A model generated the notes under the pieces. It ran no database searches. It saw nothing but the letters and a program-made list of their open reading frames with translations, and was not told the DNA's origin. A program made the position numbers and the translations under genes. 48,036 nucleotides of DNA, taken from assembly GCA_016713365.1 (NCBI GenBank), contig JADJPG010000053.1:1-48036 (forward strand). Direction: 5' to 3'. Source of the stretch: Verrucomicrobiota bacterium (GTDB taxonomy: Bacteria; Verrucomicrobiota; Verrucomicrobiia; Limisphaerales; JADJPG01). This document shows, piece after piece, positions 7,771 through 15,368 of the stretch (position 1 is the first letter of the stretch; every line of letters begins with the position of its first letter).

Positions 7771-8045
7771 CGCGGTTCGGCCGGCGTGAGATGGTCGGCG
7801 AGCAGGCCGGCGACGGACTGAAGGACTTCCTTGGGCGGATAATCGGGATTGTCAATCAGCGCTCTGGCCCTGGCGACTTTCTCTGCCCGAACTGCCGGCG
7901 CGATGTCTTCGCGCTGGAGCGCCGACGCTGCGATCTCTTCGAGCGTGTCCGCGGCGTCTGAGGCGGGCGTTTCTGGATCGATGGAGGAGCCACCAATGTT
8001 ATCTGAGAGCCCGCGATGCCTTCTGAAATTCCGACGATTGGCCAT
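7767..8045 (-). CDS. flgM: FlgM-like anti-sigma-28 factor (candidate)
   Basis: 92 residues from the ATG 8043-8045. The N-terminal half is polar and probably disordered, as in FlgM. The C-terminal part reads VRAEKVARARALIDNPDYPP then VLQSVAGLLADHL, matching the sigma-binding helix pattern of FlgM (R-x-E-K-V then a basic/hydrophobic helix, a Tyr and a final A-x-x-L helix). FlgM holds FliA inactive until it is exported through the finished hook. Here it would partner the FliA encoded 6 kb away. FlgM sequences are short and divergent, so this is a pattern-based call. The 3' end overlaps the stop of the convergent hybrid kinase by 4 bp. Confidence 0.55.
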   Translation of the reverse strand: MANRRNFRRHRGLSDNIGGSSIDPETPASDAADTLEEIAASALQREDIAPAVRAEKVARARALIDNPDYPPKEVLQSVAGLLADHLTPAEPR

Positions 8046-8311
8046 TTGTTGCGTCCCGAGTTTCACCCGGCGGAGGAACGATTTCCTCCGCGTTCTGACA
8101 GTCCTTCCATCGGACTTCACTCTGGCAATCTTTAGTCCGGCGCCTTGAAACAGGCAAGCGCTGCGAACGTCAAACTACGATGAATGAACGACCTCGATGG
8201 CTTAGCGATGACTCGCTCTTGCCCAATCCTGCCGATATGACACTGTGTGCGTGTCGCTCTCGATTTTGTGCTGTTCACCTGCGGCGCAGCGAAGCACCTT
8301 TGAAAAAACTC

Positions 8312-10651
8312 ATGAGACTCATTGCCATCGTCCTAGCTTTCCAGTTTCACCTGTTTGCCCTGACGGTGCGGGTTGCCGCTGCGGATTTGGAGGACACGCT
8401 GCTTTCGGCACGCCACACGAATTCAGTCCCGACGCCGCTGTTCGAAGGTGCGCGCGATCCGGAGATCGTCCAGTTCGTGGCCCAGATTCTCCAGCGGCAA
8501 CACTATCTTCGCATGCCGATCAACGATGATGTTTCGTCAAAGTTCCTCGACCGCTTCCTCGACTCTCTCGACAACCTGCACATCTATTTCACTCAGGCTG
8601 ACATTCAGGAGTTCGAGAAGTACCGCTACCGACTCGATGATCTCACCTTGAAGGAAGGCAACACCACGGCGGCGCCAATTATCTTCAACCGCTTCCGCGA
8701 TCGTTTGAATCAGCAGAACGATTACGTCCAAGAGTTGTTGAAGAAGGGCAAGTTTGATTTCACCGGCAACGATCGCTTCGTCACCGATCGCAAGAAACTG
8801 CCGAGACCTTCGAGCATTGAGGAAGCCCGCAAGCTGTGGCTTGACCGTCTGCGCTACGAGTACCTGGCTGAGAAGCTGAACAAGGTGACGCCGGAGGACA
8901 TCGTCAAGAACCTTGGTCGCCGGTACACCCGAGTGCTCAGAATGATTAACGAGTATGACAATGATGACGTGTTACAGATCTACCTGACCGCACTGGCGCG
9001 CGTTTACGATCCGCACTCGGACTACATGAACAAGATGGAGTTGGAGAACTTTTCCATCGGCATGAAGTTGTCTCTCTATGGCATTGGCGCGTTGCTTCAA
9101 TCGGAGGATGGCATTTGCAAGATCCGCAGTTTGACGGACGGCGGGCCGGCCCAACGCAGCAAGCTGCTGAAGCCCGACGACAAAATCATCGCCGTGGCGC
9201 AGAGCAATCAGCCACCGGTTGACGTGGTGGACATGAAGTTGAACAAAGTGGTGGAACAGATTCGCGGTCCCAAGGGAACAGAAGTCCGCCTGACCATCAT
9301 CCCGGCGGATGCGCCAGATTCAAGTGTGCGCAAGATCGTCAGCCTCATTCGCGACGAGATCAAACTCGAGGACTCCGCGGCCAAGGCGAAGATCATCGAG
9401 ATGCCCCTTTCCCAGAAGAGTCCGTCGGGAGCGACCTCCACGCGTCTGGGCGTTATCGATCTTCCTTCCTTCTACTCGGGCTTTGAACTGGAAGGCCGGC
9501 GGGGCAGCGGTGAGCAGAAAAGCACCACCACGGATGTGGCCAAATTGATCCGCAAGCTCGTGAAGGAAAAGGTTTCCGGGATCATCCTCGACCTGCGTCG
9601 CAACGGCGGTGGTTCCCTGGAGGAAGCGATTAACCTGACCGGCCTTTTCATCAAGGAAGGCACTGTGGTGCAGGTCCGCGATTTCGACGGACGCGTTTTC
9701 AAAGATGAAGATCCCGACAGCTCGGTGCTCTACGACGGACCCCTGATCGTTTTGACCAGCCGGTTCAGCGCTTCGGCGTCTGAGATTCTCGCCGGCGCCT
9801 TGCAGGATTACGGTCGCGCTGTCGTGGTGGGAGATTCGTCCACCCACGGCAAAGGCACCGTGCAATCCCTCCTCCAGCTCAAGCCTATCATGCGCAACAA
9901 CGGCATCTTCATGACCAACGATCCTGGCGCGTTGAAGGTCACCATCCGGAAGTTTTACCGCGCGAGCGGCGCATCCACCCAGCTCAAGGGCGTGGTGCCG
10001 GATCTCATCCTGCCTTCCGTGAACAACTACATCGAAGTAGGCGAGGGCTCGCTGGAGAACCCGCTGGAATGGGACACGATCCCGGCGGCGAACTTCGAGA
10101 AGGTGGGGCAAGTTGAGCCGCATTTGGCCGAGCTCAAGAAACGGTCCGATGCTCGCATCGCGAAGGACAAGGATTTCGAATACGTGCGCGGAGAGATTGA
10201 GCGTTTCCGCAAGGCGCAGGCGGAGAAGAGCGTTTCTCTAAACGAATCTGTTCGCTTGAAGGAGAAGAAGGAGAACGACGATCGCGCGAAAGCTCGCAAG
10301 AAGGAACTGGCTGCCCGTCCCGAGCCGGTTTGGAAAGTTTACGACATCACCCTGAAGAATGCCGGCGAGCCCGGACTTCCGGCTCCCACGGTCCGCACCA
10401 ATACCACGGCGTCGGCATCGGCTGCCTCTGGCGAAAAACTGGCGAAAGTCGACCCGAAGAAAACGGATGCCAAGAAGACGGAGAAGCCCGCCGGGCACGG
10501 TGCGGGCGAAGATGATGATGAAGATCCAGATGCGACGCCGGTGGACATCGGCTTGGAGGAAGCCAAGCGCATCTTGATGGATTACTCGCAGCTTCTGGGC
10601 AACGGCAAGGGTGTGGCGGTGACAAAGCCGAGCTCGGCATCCAGTCGGTAG
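8312..10651 (+). CDS. prc: Carboxy-terminal processing (tail-specific) protease Prc/Tsp, S41A family
   Basis: Periplasmic Ser-Lys endoprotease that degrades proteins with nonpolar C-termini. 779 residues from ATG 8312, where a signal peptide begins (MRLIAIVLAFQFHLFALTV, cleavage near VAAA); a TTG 12 bp upstream is an alternative, and upstream extension to 8180 adds no signal-like sequence. Domains: N-terminal helical region (to ~220), PDZ (about 225-320, KLSLYGIGALL and PDDKIIAV), S41 catalytic core (about 370-570). The nucleophile lies in the motif FSASASE (485-491) and the general-base Lys is K514 in THGKGTVQ. The C-terminal part is Lys/Glu-rich and ends in an acidic low-complexity tail, as in long Tsp proteins. 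ClpS follows 39 bp downstream. Confidence 0.95.
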   Translation: MRLIAIVLAFQFHLFALTVRVAAADLEDTLLSARHTNSVPTPLFEGARDPEIVQFVAQILQRQHYLRMPINDDVSSKFLDRFLDSLDNLHIYFTQADIQEFEKYRYRLDDLTLKEGNTTAAPIIFNRFRDRLNQQNDYVQELLKKGKFDFTGNDRFVTDRKKLPRPSSIEEARKLWLDRLRYEYLAEKLNKVTPEDIVKNLGRRYTRVLRMINEYDNDDVLQIYLTALARVYDPHSDYMNKMELENFSIGMKLSLYGIGALLQSEDGICKIRSLTDGGPAQRSKLLKPDDKIIAVAQSNQPPVDVVDMKLNKVVEQIRGPKGTEVRLTIIPADAPDSSVRKIVSLIRDEIKLEDSAAKAKIIEMPLSQKSPSGATSTRLGVIDLPSFYSGFELEGRRGSGEQKSTTTDVAKLIRKLVKEKVSGIILDLRRNGGGSLEEAINLTGLFIKEGTVVQVRDFDGRVFKDEDPDSSVLYDGPLIVLTSRFSASASEILAGALQDYGRAVVVGDSSTHGKGTVQSLLQLKPIMRNNGIFMTNDPGALKVTIRKFYRASGASTQLKGVVPDLILPSVNNYIEVGEGSLENPLEWDTIPAANFEKVGQVEPHLAELKKRSDARIAKDKDFEYVRGEIERFRKAQAEKSVSLNESVRLKEKKENDDRAKARKKELAARPEPVWKVYDITLKNAGEPGLPAPTVRTNTTASASAASGEKLAKVDPKKTDAKKTEKPAGHGAGEDDDEDPDATPVDIGLEEAKRILMDYSQLLGNGKGVAVTKPSSASSR

Positions 10652-10690
10652 AGGTGTTCGCTGTCGGTTGATTGGATCCAATGGTCTGCG

Positions 10691-10987
10691 ATGAGTGTCG
10701 AGACGCTTCCTGAAGTCGACGAGAAGACGAAGGAGAAGGTCAAAGACGCCTTTGAAAAGGGTTGGCACGTCATCGTCTGGAATGACCCAGTCAACCTGAT
10801 GAACTACGTCGTGTTTGTGTTCATGCGCGTGCTGGGATTCTCCAAGGAGAAGGCCACCAAACACATGCTGGAAGTTCATCACCAGGGCAAGAGCGTGGTT
10901 GCGACGGAGACTCGTGAGAAGGCGGAGTTGTATCATCAGCAGATCCAGTCTCACGGCTTGAAGGTCACGCTGGAGAAGACGTCCTGA
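10691..10987 (+). CDS. clpS: ATP-dependent Clp protease adaptor ClpS
   Basis: 98 residues. ClpS recognises N-degron substrates and delivers them to ClpA/ClpC. The core is present: VIVWNDPVNLMNYVVFVF corresponds to the family's substrate-pocket segment, followed by the KEKATKHMLEVHHQGKSVV helix-strand (His pair contacting the Clp N-domain) and ETREKAELYHQQIQSHGLKVTLE. The N-terminal extension of ~25 charged residues is of normal length. It ends 3 bp before the DUF2017-like gene, a pairing known from actinobacteria. No clpA or clpC lies in the window. Confidence 0.93.
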   Translation: MSVETLPEVDEKTKEKVKDAFEKGWHVIVWNDPVNLMNYVVFVFMRVLGFSKEKATKHMLEVHHQGKSVVATETREKAELYHQQIQSHGLKVTLEKTS

Positions 10988-10990
10988 CCC

Positions 10991-11500
10991 ATGCGTGTAA
11001 AGCGGGAAAGCGAGTTCGTCGTCCTCACTTTCAATGTGCTGGAAGGTCGCTTCTTCGATCAGATTCTGGACCGAATTGCGGCGACGTATCGCGCGAAGCC
11101 CGGAACACTCAGCGGACCTACCGAGGAGGTTCTTTACTCGACGAAAGGTTGTGCTGCGGAAACGACGCTCGAGGAAGCCGGGGAATGGGCGGAGCATTTG
11201 CGCGGTTTCAAGTCGTCCCGCCTCACCTTGATTGATGACTGGTCCAGCCAGCTGAAATCAGGCGGTGCGCTCCGCGTTCATCTCAAGGTAAAGACAGATG
11301 ACGCGCCGGCCTTCATCGGTGCCGTCAATGATCACCGGCTGATTGCGGCAGCGGAGCACGAGATCGGAGAGGACGAAATGAGCCTTCGTGACCCGTCCGA
11401 GATGGCTTCGCTTCCCGACGAGCGACAGGGTGCGCTGATGGAGATCCATTTCCTGGCGTGGATTATGGAGGAAGTCTTGCACGCGCTGGAATCGTCCTGA
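10991..11500 (+). CDS. DUF2017-like protein encoded next to clpS
   Basis: 169 residues, no signal peptide or membrane segment. The visible pattern is an N-terminal beta segment (SEFVVLTFNVLEGRFFDQIL) and a C-terminal alpha-helical part with VNDHRLIAAAEHEIGEDEM and a terminal helix (MEIHFLAWIMEEVLHALES). The size, the 'ND-R-x(n)-E' helix and immediate downstream position after clpS match the actinobacterial DUF2017 family, whose function is unknown. The 3 bp gap from clpS suggests coupled translation and a role in ClpS/Clp substrate handling, which is inference. The family assignment is moderate because it was made by eye. Confidence 0.6.
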   Translation: MRVKRESEFVVLTFNVLEGRFFDQILDRIAATYRAKPGTLSGPTEEVLYSTKGCAAETTLEEAGEWAEHLRGFKSSRLTLIDDWSSQLKSGGALRVHLKVKTDDAPAFIGAVNDHRLIAAAEHEIGEDEMSLRDPSEMASLPDERQGALMEIHFLAWIMEEVLHALESS

Positions 11501-11663
11501 CGAGCGCTTCCGAAGTCGGCTCTTGCCAAGCCCACGGCAGGGTGAGAATAAACCATCGCCGAAGCGGGCAATGACGGATCAAGCCCCGGGAGGGGAACTG
11601 CATTGCCGGAATTCTTCGGCACAGACCGTCAACCGCCGATATCAATCCGGAAACCGTGTCATC

Positions 11664-14600
11664 GTGAAATCCGCCCCTCTGCCCCCCAATGAATCCGAAC
11701 GTCTCGCCGCTCTTAAGAGCTACGCGGTGCTCGACACGCAAGCCGAGCCGGCTTTTGACGAACTGACGCGCCTGGCGGCCCGGATGTTTTCCACTACGAT
11801 CGCCTTGATTGGTTTCATTGATGAAACGCGGGAGTGGTTCAAGTCCCGCTGCGGCCTGGAACATTCAGAGATCCCGCGCGACGTGTCGATCTGTTCGCAC
11901 ACGCTGCTGGAGCCGCAGGGGTTGGTCGTGGACGACGTCTTCACGGACGAACGCTTTTCAGACTGTCCGCTCGCCTCCGGATCGCCATTCGTGAAGTCCT
12001 ATGCCGGTATCCCGCTGACCACCAATGACGGCGTGGCGATCGGCACGTTGTGCGTGATGGATGTGAAGTCGCGACGTTTCTCGCACGACGAGATGGAGGC
12101 GCTGCGCATCCTGGCGCGGCAGGTAATGACTCAGCTCGAGCTGCGCCGTCATCTTGACGAGCTCGCGCACACCATCGAGCAGCGCCAGCGAACCGAGCAG
12201 CGCCTGAAGACGTCGGAGGCCTTCTACGAGACGCTGGTGGAGACCTTGCCGCAGAACATTCTGCGCAAGGACATGCAGGGGAAATTCACCTTCGCGAATC
12301 GCAAGTTCTGTCAGTCAGTGGGGCGTCGCGTGGAGGAGGTTCTGGGCCGGACGGACTTCGACTTGTTCCCGCCGGAACTCGCCAGCAAGTATCATCGTGA
12401 CGACCTTCGCGTTATGACGACGAAGGAGAACCTTGACACGGTTGAGGCGCATCAGGGGCCGCGGGGCGAGCGCACGTTTGTTCATGTCATCAAGACGCCG
12501 CTGTATGATCCGTCGGGTGAAGTCATCGGCGTGCAGGGCATCTTTTACGATGTCACCCAACGAAAGCGTATTGAGGAGGAACTGGCCTACGAACGGGATC
12601 TGCTGCGTGCGTTGCTCGATTACATTCCGGACCGGATCTATTTCAAGGATGTGAACTGCCGGTTCATGCGCTGCAGCAAATCGATGGCGACACGCCTCGG
12701 GTTGAAGGATGCGCGGGAAGTGGTGGGCAAGACGGATTTCGACTTTCATCCTTCGGAACAGGCCCAGGAGTATTACAACGACGAGCAACGCATCCTTGTT
12801 CACGGCGAGCCGTTGATCAACAAGCTGGAGCGACAGCTGGATTCAAATGGAAATGAAATCTGGGCGTCGGTGACCAAGGTTCCCATTTACACCCAATCCG
12901 GAAGCATTGCCGGTTTGGTGGGGCTCTCTCGCGATATCACGCAGCTGAAGCAAACCGAGCAGGCGCTGCGGCAGGCGGAGGAGAAGTATCGCGCCATCTA
13001 CGAGAACTCCGTCGAGGGTATTTTTCAGACGACACGGGATGGTCACTTCCTCAGCGCGAATCCCGCGCTGGCGCGGCTGTACGGTTACGGATCGCCGGAA
13101 GAACTAGTCGTGGCGCTGACGGACATCGAGCACCAGCTGTATGTCGATCCGACCCGGCGCGATGAATTCAGCCAGCTGATGCGCGAACGTGGAGAGGTCA
13201 GCGGTTTTGAATCCCAGATTTACCGGAAGGATCGGTCTGTAATCTGGATTTCCGAGAGCGCGCGCACGGTGAAGGATGCGAACGGAAACTTCCTATACTA
13301 CGAGGGCATCGTCGAGGACATCAGCGTGCGCAAGCAGGCCGAGATCGAGCGTGAAAAGGCGCGCGAAGCGGCGCTGGAAAGTGCCCGAACCAAGGCGCAG
13401 TTCCTCGCCAACATGAGCCACGAAATCCGGACGCCGATGAATGCCATCACGGGCATGACCGGGTTGCTGAGCGACACGCGTTTGACGAAGGAGCAGCGCG
13501 AGCATGTGGAGACGATCCGCAACAGCACGGAAGCACTCCTCAGCATCATCAATGACATCCTCGACTTCTCGAAAGTGGAAGCGGGCAAGCTCTCGCTGGA
13601 GGTGATCGAGTTTGATCTACGGGAAGCGATCGAGAGCAGTGTCGAGATGCTGGCGGAGCGGGCCCACAAGAAGAACATCGATCTGGCCTGCTGGATGGAG
13701 CCGGACGTCCCGGCGCAATTGCGAGGCGACCCGGTCCGTCTTCGCCAGATTCTTACGAACCTCGTCAGCAATGCGGTCAAGTTCACCGAGAAGGGCGAAG
13801 TCCTGGTGCATGCGAAAATTGCCCGGGTGGAGATTGGGCAGGTGCTTGTTCGGTTTGAAGTCACGGACACGGGCATTGGGATTCCTCCGGAGGCGTTGTC
13901 GCGGATTTTCCAGGAGTTCACGCAGGTGGATGGTTCCACGACGCGCAAGTACGGGGGCACTGGACTGGGGCTGACGATTTCGAAGCAGCTCGTGTCGTTG
14001 ATGAACGGCGAGATCGGCGTGCAGAGCGAGCCGGGGAAGGGATCTACGTTCTGGGTGCAGATTCCGCTCGAGTTGCAGGCGGCCACGCCGGAGTTGTCCT
14101 TGCCGGCTCTGCATGAGTCGTTGAAGGGATTGCGTCTATTGCTGGTGAATCATACCCCTAGTTTGCAGCGCATCCTGCACCAGCAATTCGCGGTTTGGGG
14201 AATCGTCGATGAGCACGCGGCGTCGAGTGCCGAGGCGTTGCAAATGATCGTGCGTGCGGCTGAATCCGGGGATCCGTATCCATTGTTGTTGATCGATGTC
14301 GATCTGCCGGTGACGGACGGACTTTCCCTCGCGCAGACGATCAAGAGCGATGCCCGGCTGGCGGCCAGCCGGATTGTCATGCTCACGACGCTCTTGAACC
14401 GGCTTTCCACGCAGACGATGAAAGCGACGGGGATCGCTGCGTGTCTGGTGAAGCCCATCCGCCAGTCGCGATTGGTGGAATGCCTGGTCGATGTGATGAG
14501 CGCCAGTGGCGCGAGTTCCTCGCTCGGGCCGGAGGCCACCACGGAAGCTCCGGCGATTTTGCCGAAGGAATCCAACGTTCGCATCCTTCTGGCGGAGGAC

Positions 14601-15353
14601 AACGTGGTCAACCAACGTGTTGCGTTAAAACAGCTAAAGAAGTTGGGGTTTTCCGCCGATGCCGTCCTAAATGGGAACGAAGTTCTTTCTGCGCTGCAGA
14701 AGGTTCCCTACGACATCATCATCATGGATTGTCAGATGCCCGAGATGGACGGCTACGAAGTGACGAAACGCATTCGCCAGAGCGGAAGCGATTCCTACAT
14801 CCATCTCCGGTCGGCTCCCTACATCATCGCCCTGACCGCCAATGCCATGCGCGGCGACCGGGAACGGTGCCTCTCGCTCGGCATGAACGACTATCTCACC
14901 AAGCCGCTTCACGTGCGCGATCTCGAGTCCGTCTTGCAACGGGCGTTGCTCCGCATCCAGCCCGCCAGCGTCGCGCCGGTTCCCATGCCCGAGAAACCGC
15001 TTCCAGATCTTTTGGATCGAACGGTGATCAACGGCTTGAAGGAACTTCGCGAGCCGGGACAGCCCGATCCGCTTCGGGAACTGATCGAGCTTTTCTTCCG
15101 AGACGCCGAGCCGCGTCTCAAGCAAATGGAGGAAGCCGCCACCGCAGGAGACATGGCGAGGTTGGGCGCAGCTGCTCACACGTTGAAGGGAAGCGCGAGC
15201 AACCTCGGAGCAAAACGACTCTCAGCCCTATGCGCCTCGCTGGAAAAGCAGGGCAAAGCCGGCGATGCCACCAACGTCACTTCGACCCTTGGCGAAGTGA
15301 AGGGGGAGTTCGCGGCGGTGCGGGAATTACTTCAGCAGGAACTTCAGTCCTAG
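11664..15353 (+). CDS. Large hybrid histidine kinase: GAF-PAS-PAS-PAS-HisKA-HATPase-REC-REC-Hpt
   Basis: 1229 residues from the GTG at 11664 (an in-frame ATG at 11571 or 11523 is possible but precedes the GAF-type start NESERLAALKSYAVLDT). A GAF domain (about 10-165) has the DVSICSHTLL and YAGIPL motifs. Three PAS/PAC units follow (about 185-560), each ending in a GVQGIFYDVT, GLVGLSRDIT or YEGIVEDIS strand. HisKA has H586 in NMSHEIRTPMNAI; HATPase has NAVKFT, DTGIGIP and GGTGLGLTISK. The first receiver is degenerate (VNHTPS where the acidic pair should be, though IDVDLP keeps an Asp), the second is intact (LAEDNVVNQ, IIMDCQMPEMDG). A C-terminal Hpt has AAHTLKGSASNLGA. No membrane segment. First of a three-gene phosphorelay set. 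Confidence 0.95.
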   Translation: MKSAPLPPNESERLAALKSYAVLDTQAEPAFDELTRLAARMFSTTIALIGFIDETREWFKSRCGLEHSEIPRDVSICSHTLLEPQGLVVDDVFTDERFSDCPLASGSPFVKSYAGIPLTTNDGVAIGTLCVMDVKSRRFSHDEMEALRILARQVMTQLELRRHLDELAHTIEQRQRTEQRLKTSEAFYETLVETLPQNILRKDMQGKFTFANRKFCQSVGRRVEEVLGRTDFDLFPPELASKYHRDDLRVMTTKENLDTVEAHQGPRGERTFVHVIKTPLYDPSGEVIGVQGIFYDVTQRKRIEEELAYERDLLRALLDYIPDRIYFKDVNCRFMRCSKSMATRLGLKDAREVVGKTDFDFHPSEQAQEYYNDEQRILVHGEPLINKLERQLDSNGNEIWASVTKVPIYTQSGSIAGLVGLSRDITQLKQTEQALRQAEEKYRAIYENSVEGIFQTTRDGHFLSANPALARLYGYGSPEELVVALTDIEHQLYVDPTRRDEFSQLMRERGEVSGFESQIYRKDRSVIWISESARTVKDANGNFLYYEGIVEDISVRKQAEIEREKAREAALESARTKAQFLANMSHEIRTPMNAITGMTGLLSDTRLTKEQREHVETIRNSTEALLSIINDILDFSKVEAGKLSLEVIEFDLREAIESSVEMLAERAHKKNIDLACWMEPDVPAQLRGDPVRLRQILTNLVSNAVKFTEKGEVLVHAKIARVEIGQVLVRFEVTDTGIGIPPEALSRIFQEFTQVDGSTTRKYGGTGLGLTISKQLVSLMNGEIGVQSEPGKGSTFWVQIPLELQAATPELSLPALHESLKGLRLLLVNHTPSLQRILHQQFAVWGIVDEHAASSAEALQMIVRAAESGDPYPLLLIDVDLPVTDGLSLAQTIKSDARLAASRIVMLTTLLNRLSTQTMKATGIAACLVKPIRQSRLVECLVDVMSASGASSSLGPEATTEAPAILPKESNVRILLAEDNVVNQRVALKQLKKLGFSADAVLNGNEVLSALQKVPYDIIIMDCQMPEMDGYEVTKRIRQSGSDSYIHLRSAPYIIALTANAMRGDRERCLSLGMNDYLTKPLHVRDLESVLQRALLRIQPASVAPVPMPEKPLPDLLDRTVINGLKELREPGQPDPLRELIELFFRDAEPRLKQMEEAATAGDMARLGAAAHTLKGSASNLGAKRLSALCASLEKQGKAGDATNVTSTLGEVKGEFAAVRELLQQELQS

Positions 15354-15368
15354 ATTCAACTTCATCAC

